Part shown: positions 22,875-30,985 of the stretch, one piece after another
Numbering within the stretch: the stretch's first letter is position 1
Layout of the letters: each line of letters starts with the position of its first letter
Assembly: GCF_001612745.1 (NCBI RefSeq)
Contig: NZ_BDBA01000042.1
Location: 1 to 32,536, forward strand
Direction of reading: 5' to 3'
Length of the DNA stretch: 32,536 nt
From: Nocardia amamiensis NBRC 102102
Lineage (GTDB): Bacteria > Actinomycetota > Actinomycetes > Mycobacteriales > Mycobacteriaceae
Made by a program: the position numbers and the translations under genes
Notes under the pieces: model-generated
What the model saw: the letters and a program-made list of their open reading frames with translations, nothing else
The model's database searches: none
What the model was told of the DNA's origin: nothing

Positions 22875-23642
22875 GTGGAGATTTCGGGTTCCGCCGCCAT
22901 TGTCACCGGGGGCGCATCGGGCCTAGGCGCCGCCACCGCCAAGCGTTTCGCCGAGCTCGGCGCCACCGTCTTCGGCCTCGATGTGCCGCAGTCGATCGAG
23001 CGCGCCGGCGACAACGTACCCGACGGGGTCACCCTCATCGCGGCCGATGTCACCAGCAACGACGAGGTGAGCGCGGCGGTCGAGCAGGTCGTCGAGTCGG
23101 GCACGCCGCTGCGCATCGTGGTCAACTGCGCCGGCGTTGGCTGGGCGGGACGCATCCTGTCCAAGAACGGCCCGCACGACTTGGAGCTGTTCCGCACGGT
23201 CATCACGGTGAACCTGCTCGGCACCTTCAACGTCATGCGGCTGGCCGCCGACGCGATCGCGAAGACCGAGGCCGTGGACGAGTACGGCCAGCGCGGCGTC
23301 ATCATCAACACCGCATCCGTCGCCGCGTTCGAGGGCCAGATCGGCCAGATCGCCTACTCGGCATCCAAGGGCGGCGTGCACGGTATGACCGTTCCGGCCG
23401 CGCGTGACTTGGCTCAGTTCGGCATCCGGGTGAACACCATCGCCCCCGGCATCATCGACACACCGATGCTGGCCGGCGTCACCGAGGAGTACCGCAAGGG
23501 GCTCGAGGCGGGCGTGCCCTTCCCCTCCCGCCTCGGCCGTCCGGACGAGTACGCGCAGCTGTCGCAGTACATCGTCGAGCACGACTACCTGAACGGCGAG
23601 ACCATCCGCATGGACGGCGCGCTGCGCATGGCCCCGCGGTAA
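22875..23642 (+). CDS. SDR dehydrogenase, 3-hydroxyacyl-CoA dehydrogenase type II-like
   Basis: A 255-residue short-chain dehydrogenase. The Rossmann motif TGGASGLG is at 11-18, with an acidic residue (GLDVPQ) suggesting NAD+ preference; NCAG follows, and the catalytic triad is Ser148 (NTASVAAFEG), Tyr161 and Lys165 (YSASKGG). The end NGETIRMDGALRMAPR resembles human HSD17B10-type 3-hydroxyacyl-CoA dehydrogenases, so a role in fatty-acid or branched-chain beta-oxidation is likely. GTG 22875 is preceded by GAGAGGA with 5 nt spacing, which decides against the upstream ATG 22827-frame start. TetR is divergent and probably controls it. Confidence 0.88.
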   Translation: MEISGSAAIVTGGASGLGAATAKRFAELGATVFGLDVPQSIERAGDNVPDGVTLIAADVTSNDEVSAAVEQVVESGTPLRIVVNCAGVGWAGRILSKNGPHDLELFRTVITVNLLGTFNVMRLAADAIAKTEAVDEYGQRGVIINTASVAAFEGQIGQIAYSASKGGVHGMTVPAARDLAQFGIRVNTIAPGIIDTPMLAGVTEEYRKGLEAGVPFPSRLGRPDEYAQLSQYIVEHDYLNGETIRMDGALRMAPR

Positions 23643-23650
23643 TTCCGCTC

Positions 23651-23693
23651 GAACCGGCTGCGCGCGCTGCGGAATGCCGCGCGCGGCCGGTTC
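23651..23693. terminator. Bidirectional terminator between SDR and methyltransferase genes
   Basis: A 16-bp stem, GAACCGGCTGCGCGCG / CGCGCGCGGCCGGTTC (one G-U), with an 11-nt loop lies between the convergent genes, overlapping the methyltransferase stop. T-tail is weak. Confidence 0.7.
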
Positions 23694-24510
23694 AGTCCAG
23701 CGGCTTGTGCCCGATGCCGAGGTACGCGGTGGTGGACAGCGGACAGTTCGGCCGGTACTTCTCCGCGAGATATGCCTGCATGACAGCGGCTCGCTCGGCC
23801 CAAACCTCCACACTGACGCTGTGGCGCATGAGTTCCAGCGGCGCGCTGCTGCGCACCATGGTCTCCCACATCTGCGCCGGGCTGTCGAAGGTGAGCGCGA
23901 TCGAATGCCGTTGAATCGACACAGCTTCGAAGCCCGCGCCCCGCATCTCCGATTCGAAGACCTCCGGGTTCTCCAGGCTCAGGAAATTCGGCTGCGGCTC
24001 CTGGATGTCCGGGTCGGCCGCGGCCAGGGCCCCGAACATCATCCGCATGAGCGGCGAGTCCGCGACCGGCGCCCAACTCGACACCACCGCCGTGCCGCCC
24101 GGCCGCAGCACCCGGAACAACTCGGCGAATCCCCTGGCCCGCTCGGGGAAGAACATCAGGCCGAACATCGAGAACCCGGCGTCGAACCGATCGGACTCGA
24201 ACGGCAGGTCCTGCCCGTCACCCACCTGGGCGCGGATATTGGTCAGCCCGGCGGCAGCGGCGTCCTTTGCCAGCCGCCCGATCATCGGCTCGGAGAAATC
24301 GATCGCCTCGACCACCGCCACCTGTTCGGCGGCCAGCATGCTGAGCGTGCCAGGTCCCGCCGCCACGTCCACGACCTGCGATGCGGGCGACAACGAGGCG
24401 AACTCGAGCGCGCGGGCCGAGAACGGCCGCATGATGGCGGGCGCGAACTCGGCGTATCCGTCGGCGACGAGGTCCCACGGCTCGGCGACGGCAAGCGGGT
24501 TTCCGGACAT
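23692..24510 (-). CDS. Class I SAM-dependent methyltransferase
   Basis: A 272-residue methyltransferase of the UbiE/Methyltransf_11 type. SAM-binding motif I is VVDVAAGPGT at 46-55, followed by VEAIDFSEPMI (acidic end of strand 2), VGDGQDLPFESDRFDAGFSMFGLMFF (motif II region) and FRVLRPGGTAVVSSW (motif III). The substrate is unknown. The ATG 24510 start (MSGNPLAVAEPWD) has AAAGGA about 11 nt upstream; the longer frame continues another 50 codons without conserved character. It stands alone between a bidirectional terminator and the htpG terminator. Confidence 0.85.
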   Translation of the reverse strand: MSGNPLAVAEPWDLVADGYAEFAPAIMRPFSARALEFASLSPASQVVDVAAGPGTLSMLAAEQVAVVEAIDFSEPMIGRLAKDAAAAGLTNIRAQVGDGQDLPFESDRFDAGFSMFGLMFFPERARGFAELFRVLRPGGTAVVSSWAPVADSPLMRMMFGALAAADPDIQEPQPNFLSLENPEVFESEMRGAGFEAVSIQRHSIALTFDSPAQMWETMVRSSAPLELMRHSVSVEVWAERAAVMQAYLAEKYRPNCPLSTTAYLGIGHKPLD

Positions 24511-24640
24511 GTCGGACGATCCTTTCAGCCATCCCCATCTAACCGCGCCACACCGGGGACGAACTCCCCAGTTCTGCGAATATGCCATCCCGAGAGCCTC
24601 TGAAGCCGCGAAATGGCCGAAACAGCGTCCGGCGGCCCTG

Positions 24641-24676
24641 CCGCGACCGGAGGACAGCACGGTCCTCCGGTCGCGG
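24641..24676 (-). terminator. Terminator of htpG
   Basis: A perfect 15-bp stem, CCGCGACCGGAGGAC / GTCCTCCGGTCGCGG with a 6-nt loop, lies just after the htpG stop. It is GC-rich with little T-tail on the minus strand. Confidence 0.8.
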
Positions 24677-24682
24677 CGGGGT

Positions 24683-26641
24683 TCACAGCGTGCGGGTGAG
24701 CCGGTCGGTGAGGATGTGCGCGAAGTGCGCCGGATCCTTCAGCTCGCCGCCCTCGGCCAGCACCGCCGTGCCGAAGAGCAGTTCGGCGGTTTCGGACAGC
24801 TCGGTCGCGGTGCCCGCGTCGGCCTGCTCCTGCTTCGCCGCGTACGCGTCGCGCAGGCCGGTGACCAGCGGGTGGGTCGGGTTGAGCTCCAGAATCCGCT
24901 TGGTCTCCGGCAACACCTGACCTGATGCGCGATACATCCGCTCCAGCATCGGCGTGAAGTCGAAGACGTCACCGACCAGGCAGGCGGGCGAGGTGGTGAG
25001 CCGGTTGGTCAGACGGACCTCCTTGACGCTCTCCTCCAGCGTCTTGCCCAGCCAGGCCAGCACATCGGCGAAGTCTTTGTCCTGCTGCTCGCGCAGCGCC
25101 TCGGAGGCCTTCTTCTCCTCTTCGGTCTCCAGGTCGACCTCGCCCTTGGCGATGGACTGGAACTGCTTGCCGTCGAAGTCCGGTACCGAACCGACCCACA
25201 TCTCGTCGACCGGGTCGGTCAGGATCAGCACCTCGCGGCCCTTGGCCAGGAACGCCTCCAGATGCGGGGAGCTCTCGACCTGCTGGCGGGTCTCGCCGGT
25301 CATGTAGTAGATCTTGTCCTGGCCTTCGGGCATCCGCTCCAGGTACTGGGCCAGCGTGGTCAGCTCGGACTCGGAGTTCGTCGAGGCGAACGAGGAGACC
25401 TGCAGAATCGTCTCGCGGTTGTCGAAGTCCGCGAGCAGACCCTCCTTGAGGACGCGGCCGAACTCCGTCCAGAAGGTCTGGTAATTGGTCTGGTCCTCGG
25501 CGCCCTGCAGATCCTTCACCGTGGACAGCACCTTCTTCACCAGGCGCTTGCGGATCATCTGGATCTGCCGGTCCTGCTGCAGGATCTCGCGGGAGACGTT
25601 GAGCGACAGGTCCTGCGCGTCCACCACACCCTTGACGAAGCGCAGGTACTCCGGCATCAGCTCTTCGCAGTTGTCCATGATGAACACCCGCTTGACGTAG
25701 AGCTGCACACCGCGCTTGTGCTCGCGGGCGAACAGGTCGAACGGCGCGTGCGACGGGATGAACAGCAGCGCCTGGTATTCGAACGTGCCCTCGGCCTTCA
25801 GCGGGATGATCTCCAGCGGATCGTCCCACCCGTGGCTGACGTGCTTGTAGAACTCCTTGTACTCCTCGTCGCTGACCTCGCTCTTGGGGCGGGTCCACAG
25901 CGCCTTCATGGAGTTGAGCGTCTGGTCTTCGAGGACGGTCGTTTCCTTGGCGTCCTCGCCCTCGCCTTCGGTGACCGTCCGCTCGACCGGCATGCGGATC
26001 GGCCAGGCGATGAAGTCGGAGTACTTCTTGACGATCTCCCGCAGCTTCCACTCCAGGGTGTAGTCGAAGAGGTGGTCCTCCTCGTCCACCGGCTTCAAGT
26101 GGAGTGCGACGGACGTGCCCTGCGGGGCCTCGTCCAGCTCTTCGATCGTGTAAGTGGAGCTGCCTGCGGTCGCCTCCCACCGGGTGCCGATGGTCTCACC
26201 CGCGCGGCGTGTGGTCAGCGTGACCTTGTCGGCGACCATGAAGGTGGAGTAGAAGCCGATGCCGAACTGGCCGATCAGCTCCTCCGCGGCGGCCTCGGAC
26301 TTGGCATCCCTCAGCTGCTTGCGCAGCTCGGCGGTACCGGACTTGGCTAGGGTGCCGATCAGATCGACCACCTCGGCGCGCGACATACCGATGCCGTTGT
26401 CCCGAACGGTCAGGATCCGGTTGTCTTTGTCGACCAGCAGCTCGATGTGCAGGTCCGACGTGTCGACGTGCAGATCCTTGTCCCGGAAAGACTCCAGCCG
26501 CAGCTTGTCCAGCGCGTCGGAGGAGTTCGAGATCAGCTCCCGCAGGAAGGTGTCCTTGTTGGAGTAGACCGAATGGATCATCAGCTCGAGCAGCTGATGA
26601 GTCTCTGCCTGGAACTCGAGTTTTTCGACGTGCTCTGTCAC
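24683..26641 (-). CDS. htpG: Molecular chaperone HtpG (Hsp90)
   Basis: A 652-residue bacterial Hsp90. The N-terminal ATPase (GHKL) motifs are ELISNSSDALDKLR, DNGIGM and GQFGIGFYS; the middle domain includes LYVKRVFIMDNCEELMPEYLRF and LNVSREILQQDRQI (catalytic-loop Arg), and the C-terminal dimer domain ends at DRLTRTL. It folds and remodels client proteins in the cytoplasm in an ATP-dependent way. The GTG start (VTEHVEKLEFQAET) overlaps the stop of the upstream nuclease gene in GTGA (26638-26641), and no Shine-Dalgarno sequence is evident, so its translation depends on coupling. Length is normal for the family. Confidence 0.97.
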   Translation of the reverse strand: MTEHVEKLEFQAETHQLLELMIHSVYSNKDTFLRELISNSSDALDKLRLESFRDKDLHVDTSDLHIELLVDKDNRILTVRDNGIGMSRAEVVDLIGTLAKSGTAELRKQLRDAKSEAAAEELIGQFGIGFYSTFMVADKVTLTTRRAGETIGTRWEATAGSSTYTIEELDEAPQGTSVALHLKPVDEEDHLFDYTLEWKLREIVKKYSDFIAWPIRMPVERTVTEGEGEDAKETTVLEDQTLNSMKALWTRPKSEVSDEEYKEFYKHVSHGWDDPLEIIPLKAEGTFEYQALLFIPSHAPFDLFAREHKRGVQLYVKRVFIMDNCEELMPEYLRFVKGVVDAQDLSLNVSREILQQDRQIQMIRKRLVKKVLSTVKDLQGAEDQTNYQTFWTEFGRVLKEGLLADFDNRETILQVSSFASTNSESELTTLAQYLERMPEGQDKIYYMTGETRQQVESSPHLEAFLAKGREVLILTDPVDEMWVGSVPDFDGKQFQSIAKGEVDLETEEEKKASEALREQQDKDFADVLAWLGKTLEESVKEVRLTNRLTTSPACLVGDVFDFTPMLERMYRASGQVLPETKRILELNPTHPLVTGLRDAYAAKQEQADAGTATELSETAELLFGTAVLAEGGELKDPAHFAHILTDRLTRTL

Positions 26642-28362
26642 GTCGCGATGGTACCGCCGCCACCGATCGACGGGCTCGAAGGAGGCAGTGCGGACGCGTG
26701 CCGGAAGTCGGCCAGGCCGGGAACCTCGGCATCGGCGCGGGTCGTCATCCACTCGCGCAAGACCTGGGTGGCGCGGACGTCGTCCTCGTTGTACTCCAGC
26801 AGCCGGGTCCGCTGGACCGGATCGGGTGCGCCGTCGTAGCCGACCGCCAGTCGATACCAGCTCATCGACGCCTCGCCGCTCGCCTCGGGATCGCGCCAGG
26901 AGAATCCGGCGACGGGTGCGATCTTCTTCAGTCCCTTGCCATTCGGGCAGATGAACTGGTCGGAGACGGCCTGGAACATGTCCACCCACTGCGGCCCGTC
27001 CACGAACGCGCGCACCTGCTCCACGGTCGGCACGCCCGGGCGTCCCGCGAACCGCCGCGCCGACTCGTACAGCCACTTGTCCTCGGCGGTGCGCGAGTAG
27101 CAATAGGCGGCAAACGTTTTCCCGGCCGCGGCCGCCTCGGCGCGCACCGTCATCAGCCAGGTCCAGAACTCGCCGAAGGAACGGCCCTCGTCCTCGGTGG
27201 GCAGCGGGTCCCAGGTGACGAACGGGCGGTACACGCCGTCCAGCAGCGTTCCCCACAGGTAGGCGCCGTGCTCTTGGAAGCTTTCCAGGTCGACGTCGAC
27301 CTCCACGTCGGCCCGCCGGACCCGCACCGGCTCGACCCGGCGCACCAGCGGCGCGCCCACGATCCAGGCCCGCGCGGTCACCACCATCTCGTCGAACGGG
27401 CCGTGCTGCCAGTCCTCGGGGTCGGCGCCGATCCAGGCGGCCAGTTCGTCGATCGTCTCGACACCGTGCCTGCGTAGCACCTCGGCGCGCGAACCGGGCG
27501 CCACCAAGCTGACGTCGCGGCGCTCGATCAGCCAGCTCTCACAGCTGGGCCCCTCGATGCCCCGCGTCCACCATGGGCACTGCCTGCACTCGGGCACCTT
27601 GGACGGCACGGTCGGCAGCTCGCCGCGCACCACCGCGATCCGGTCGGCGTAGCGGCGGTCGTAGTCGGCCAGCAGCGGGGCGAGATCATGCACCAGAATC
27701 CGGTCGAAGTCGAAGCCGATCACGCCGCCGACCACCGCCGGACTGGCCAATCCGTGCCGCTGCAGCATCCGGTGCAGGTGCGCGAGGCGCTGTTGGTCGC
27801 GGGGCTGCTGGCGCAGTTTGCGGTACGGATCCGGTTGCGGATTCCAGTGATACGGGTCCGTGGTGGTGGGATGGAAGTCCGCCGGTTCCGGTTGACGCGG
27901 GTCGGTCACCTTGTGGTTCACCACGATGATCGGGATGTATCCGCCGCGCTCCTGGTCACGCAGCAGGATCTCCGAGCCGCCGCGTCGACCCGTTTCCGGC
28001 TCCTGCGGCAGCAGACCGCCCCAGATGCGTTGCGCACCGGCCGCACACGCGCGCATCGTCGCTTCGGCCCGCTCGGCGGCGCGCAGTTGCGGATCGATCA
28101 CCACCCATGCGTCCGGGGCCGCCGCGATCAGGGCGTCGCGCACCCTGCCACGGTGCGCCGCGGCGGCGTCTCTGCGCTGACGGACCCCCGCGTCCTCGGT
28201 GATCCCGGTCAGTGCCTCGGGATGCGCCGCGTCCAAGCGCAGGCGATGGCGGCATCCGATCAGCGCCCTGGCATCGATGAAGGCGGTCGGCACGTCGGCG
28301 GGCCGATCCACGGCCGAGCCGTTGCGCTTGCGACCATCCTGGTCACCGATGTCCGAATCCAC
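26638..28362 (-). CDS. TM0106-type RecB-like nuclease
   Basis: A protein of about 574 residues. A RecB-like N-terminal half contains the cysteine cluster ECRQCPWW...SCESWL, a pattern used for an iron-sulfur cluster in RecB/Cas4-type nucleases, plus an upstream GCRHRLRLD. The C-terminal half is an RNase H-like exonuclease fold: VDVDLES (DxE), TFAAYCYSRTAEDKWL and YNEDDVRAT (NEDD). This two-domain layout is the TM0106 family; its substrate is not established. GTG 28362 is preferred because CATACT lies 7 nt before it; a TTG at 28401 extends the frame by 13 codons. It is directly coupled to htpG. Confidence 0.8.
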   Translation of the reverse strand: MDSDIGDQDGRKRNGSAVDRPADVPTAFIDARALIGCRHRLRLDAAHPEALTGITEDAGVRQRRDAAAAHRGRVRDALIAAAPDAWVVIDPQLRAAERAEATMRACAAGAQRIWGGLLPQEPETGRRGGSEILLRDQERGGYIPIIVVNHKVTDPRQPEPADFHPTTTDPYHWNPQPDPYRKLRQQPRDQQRLAHLHRMLQRHGLASPAVVGGVIGFDFDRILVHDLAPLLADYDRRYADRIAVVRGELPTVPSKVPECRQCPWWTRGIEGPSCESWLIERRDVSLVAPGSRAEVLRRHGVETIDELAAWIGADPEDWQHGPFDEMVVTARAWIVGAPLVRRVEPVRVRRADVEVDVDLESFQEHGAYLWGTLLDGVYRPFVTWDPLPTEDEGRSFGEFWTWLMTVRAEAAAAGKTFAAYCYSRTAEDKWLYESARRFAGRPGVPTVEQVRAFVDGPQWVDMFQAVSDQFICPNGKGLKKIAPVAGFSWRDPEASGEASMSWYRLAVGYDGAPDPVQRTRLLEYNEDDVRATQVLREWMTTRADAEVPGLADFRHASALPPSSPSIGGGGTIAT

Positions 28363-28369
28363 GCTATGC

Positions 28370-28375
28370 AGTATG
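28370..28375 (-). promoter_or_regulatory. Candidate -10 box (CATACT) of the nuclease-htpG operon
   Basis: On the minus strand CATACT is followed by 7 nt and GTG 28362, with no ribosome site near, fitting a leaderless transcript. Confidence 0.4.
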
Positions 28376-28549
28376 GTCCCTCCCCCCGACAACTCCGCCA
28401 ACCGAGGGACACCCGGCGCTCGCGAGACGCAGTACCCTCGCAGCGATCAGCATCGAACCGATAGGGTAGCGGCGAACTGTGTGACATGGGCGGACGGCCT
28501 TCCCCGGCGTCGTACTGCCATGGCGAACCAGCATGACGGAGGGCCTTCG

Positions 28550-29194
28550 ATGGGGTTGTTCACGAAGCGCAAACGGCGGCCGAGCCGCAGGGCCGAGGCG
28601 AAGGCCCTGAAGGCCAAGGCCGTGATCGAGGCCAAGCTCGCCGCCAAGAACGACCGCAAAGCCCGCCGCGCCGAGGCGCGCACCCAGCGCAAGGTCGCCA
28701 AGGCGCAGATCGCCGCGCTCCAGGCGGAGGAGAAGGCCGCGCTGAAGGTGGCTGCCAAGGCCGAGCGTGATCCGTTCAGCGCGAGTCAGGTGAAGAAGTA
28801 CCTCGGCGTGGCCCGCGTGCTCATCCCGGTGCTCGCCCCGCTCGCCTACCGCGGTGCGACGTTCCTGCGCGGTCAGCTCGACACCCGCCGCGCCCAGCAG
28901 CTCGGCATCGGCATCGACCAGCTCGGCGATTTCACCGGGCACGGCGCCAAGCTCCAGGCCAGGATCACGAACGCGGAAGCAGCCCTGGGCAAGGTCGGTA
29001 CGCAGGACGGCAAAGACAAGGGCGAGACGCAGAAGTTCACCGCCGCCACCAAAGACCGTCTCGGCAGCCTCACCGCCGCCGTGCGCACCTCGGACCAGAT
29101 GCCGGCCCATCGACGCCGCGCCGTGCACGCGTCGATCGCGCAGGAGCTGTCCGGGATCGAGTCCGACATCCTGGCCCGGCTCGGCGTGCGCTGA
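28550..29194 (+). CDS. DUF6474 family protein
   Basis: A 214-residue protein. The first about 75 residues are an extremely basic, Ala/Lys/Arg-rich helix (MGLFTKRKRRPSRRAEAKAL, then AAKNDRKARRAEARTQRKVAK), likely a coiled coil or nucleic-acid or membrane-surface contact. A short hydrophobic helix follows (VARVLIPVLAPLAYRGATFL), then RRAQQLGIGIDQLGDFTGHGAKLQARI and a helical C-terminus. I recognise this as the actinobacterial DUF6474 type; its function is unknown. ATG 28550 is set by GGAGGG at 28538-28543, 6 nt upstream; ATG 28520 is in frame but poorer. It is divergent from the nuclease gene. Confidence 0.78.
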   Translation: MGLFTKRKRRPSRRAEAKALKAKAVIEAKLAAKNDRKARRAEARTQRKVAKAQIAALQAEEKAALKVAAKAERDPFSASQVKKYLGVARVLIPVLAPLAYRGATFLRGQLDTRRAQQLGIGIDQLGDFTGHGAKLQARITNAEAALGKVGTQDGKDKGETQKFTAATKDRLGSLTAAVRTSDQMPAHRRRAVHASIAQELSGIESDILARLGVR

Positions 29195-29208
29195 GCCGAA
29201 CCATTCCG

Positions 29209-29748
29209 ATGTCCCCGCACCTGATCGCCGGCCGCCTGCGCGGTGGGCTGGTCGGTGCGCTCGTCGCGACGCTCGCCGTCGCGGCGCATGGTGCCGCGGG
29301 CGGAGGTGTTCCCGACTCCACCGAGCTGACGCTGCTGTTGCTGATCGCCGCCGCGGCGGGGGCGGCCGCCGGCATGGCGCCGGGACGTCCGGGGCCCATG
29401 CTGGTCGGGCTGCTCGGCGTGGGCCAGCTGGCAAGCCATGCTGCGCTGTCGGGACTGCTCGGGCACGACCACACCGGGCACGGAACCCGGGGCGCCACAA
29501 CGCTTCCCACACTGCCAGTCGGGTGGATGCTGTTCGCGCACGCCCTCGCGACGCTGGGCTGCGCGGTCCTGATCATGCTCGCCGGGCGGCTCTACGCCGT
29601 GGCCTCCGGGGCGCTGCGTGCCATATTCGCCCCTCCGCCGGTGGCGCGGGTCATCGGCGCGCCGCACTGGCCGGATCCCGGCCTTGCGGCCTATCGCTGT
29701 GCTCCGAACGGCGCGATCGGTCCTCGCGCGCCACCGGTGTCGACCTGA
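29209..29748 (+). CDS. Small membrane protein with His-rich loop
   Basis: A 179-residue protein with about four hydrophobic segments (LVGALVATLAVAAHG, LTLLLLIAAAAGAAAG, MLVGLLGVGQLASHAALSGLL, VGWMLFAHALATLGCAVLIML). Between helices 3 and 4 lies the histidine-rich loop LLGHDHTGHGTRG, a plausible metal site. The C-terminal tail is Pro/Ala-rich. It begins 14 nt after the DUF6474 stop and ends 41 nt before ycnI, so it is likely part of the copper operon. Not recognised as a named family. ATG 29209 has no strong ribosome site, so translation may be coupled. Confidence 0.7.
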   Translation: MSPHLIAGRLRGGLVGALVATLAVAAHGAAGGGVPDSTELTLLLLIAAAAGAAAGMAPGRPGPMLVGLLGVGQLASHAALSGLLGHDHTGHGTRGATTLPTLPVGWMLFAHALATLGCAVLIMLAGRLYAVASGALRAIFAPPPVARVIGAPHWPDPGLAAYRCAPNGAIGPRAPPVST

Positions 29749-29789
29749 TCATCCCGACACCACTTCCATTCGCACAGAAGGCTTTCAGC

Positions 29790-30449
29790 ATGCACAGCTC
29801 GATTTCGCGCGCCGTCGGCACGACGGCAGCCGCGGCGGGACTCGTCCTGCTCGCCTGCGGCACCGCCGCGGGTCATGTCACCGTGGACGCGCCCGGCGCG
29901 ACCCAGGGCGGATACACCGTCGCCACCTTCCGGGTGCCTACCGAGTCCGACACGGCGAGCACCACGGCGCTCACCGTCACCCTGCCCGGTCTGAAATCCG
30001 CCAGGACCGAACCAATCCCTGGATGGTCGGCCAGGGTCGAACGGAACGAGAAGTCCCAGGTCACCGCCGTCACCTGGACCGCGGACCCCGGTGCGCCCGG
30101 CATTCCACCCGGTCAATTCCAGCGCTTCGCGGTGTCGCTCGGCCCGCTGCCCAAGCAGGATTCGGTCAGCTTCCCCGCCAAGCAGACCTACTCCGACGGC
30201 AAGGTGGTCAGCTGGGACCAGCCGGTCGGCAAGGACGGCGACGAGCCCGAACATCCGGCGCCGTCGGTGTCCCTCAGCGCGGGCGACGCGCACGGGGCAG
30301 ACGGGCACAAAGTGGACAGCGAGGCCGCCGACGACGATGCCGACCACGCCGACGACACCGCTCGCTGGCTCGGCGGGATCGGCCTCGCGCTCGGCCTGCT
30401 CGGTGTCGCGCTCGGTCTCGGCACCGTGATCCGAGGGCGGCGCTCATGA
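29790..30449 (+). CDS. ycnI: YcnI family copper-binding protein
   Basis: A 219-residue DUF1775 protein. A signal peptide (1-28, ending GTAAG) leaves His29 as the mature N-terminus (HVTVDAPGATQGGYTVATFRVP), the residue that binds Cu(II) in the YcnI 'monohistidine brace'. The conserved Trp region is VVSWDQPVG, and the family's Glu is in VPTESD. After an acidic, His/Asp-rich linker, a C-terminal transmembrane helix (WLGGIGLALGLLGVALGLGTVI) anchors it outside the membrane. It probably handles or delivers copper. The ATG overlaps nothing upstream (41-nt gap); its stop overlaps copC (ATGA). Confidence 0.9.
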   Translation: MHSSISRAVGTTAAAAGLVLLACGTAAGHVTVDAPGATQGGYTVATFRVPTESDTASTTALTVTLPGLKSARTEPIPGWSARVERNEKSQVTAVTWTADPGAPGIPPGQFQRFAVSLGPLPKQDSVSFPAKQTYSDGKVVSWDQPVGKDGDEPEHPAPSVSLSAGDAHGADGHKVDSEAADDDADHADDTARWLGGIGLALGLLGVALGLGTVIRGRRS

Positions 30450-30985
30450 CCCGCCGTCTGCTCACCGCCATGGTGGCGGCCCTGTTCCTGTTCGGATTCG
30501 GTATCGCCGCGACGGGAGTCGCCGCCGCGCATTCCACGGCTACCGGCAGCGTTCCGGAGGACAACGCGACGGTGGACACCGGGCCGGCCCGAGTCAGCGT
30601 CACGTTCAACGAAGAGCTGCAACCCGGCTTTCCGTCGCTCACCGTCGTCGGCCCGGACGGCAACCTCTGGTCCAAGGGCGATCCGGTGGTCGAGGGCAAG
30701 ACGGTCAGCGTGGCCGTCGGCGAGCTGGGCCCGGTCGGCGAGTACACCATCGCCTACCGGGTGACCTCGGCCGACGGCCACCCCGTCAGCGGCAAACGGC
30801 ACTTCACGCTCAGCAAGCCCGGCAACGGCACGCCCGGACCGAAGCCGAACGCCAAAGCGGGCGAGCGCGCGGACGACTCCGGTGGGGTTCCGCTGTGGGT
30901 GATCGTCGCCGGCGCGATCGCGCTCTTCGGCGGCGGGCTCGCATTCGCGTTGTTCGGCGGCAGGAGCCGCAACCCGAAGCGGTGA
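30446..30985 (+). CDS. copC: Copper resistance protein CopC
   Basis: A 179-residue secreted or anchored beta-sandwich protein. The signal peptide ends at AAA before His29 (HSTATGSVPEDNATV); the Cu(II) site of CopC is formed by that N-terminal His together with Asp110 and His112 (SADGHPVSG). VTFNEELQPGFPSLTVVGPDG and EYTIAYRVTSADGHPVSGK are typical. Methionine-rich Cu(I) loops are absent, so it is the Cu(II)-only type. A Gly/Pro linker and a C-terminal transmembrane helix (VPLWVIVAGAIALFGGGLAFALFG) anchor it. It overlaps ycnI by 4 nt and copD by 4 nt. Confidence 0.92.
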   Translation: MTRRLLTAMVAALFLFGFGIAATGVAAAHSTATGSVPEDNATVDTGPARVSVTFNEELQPGFPSLTVVGPDGNLWSKGDPVVEGKTVSVAVGELGPVGEYTIAYRVTSADGHPVSGKRHFTLSKPGNGTPGPKPNAKAGERADDSGGVPLWVIVAGAIALFGGGLAFALFGGRSRNPKR

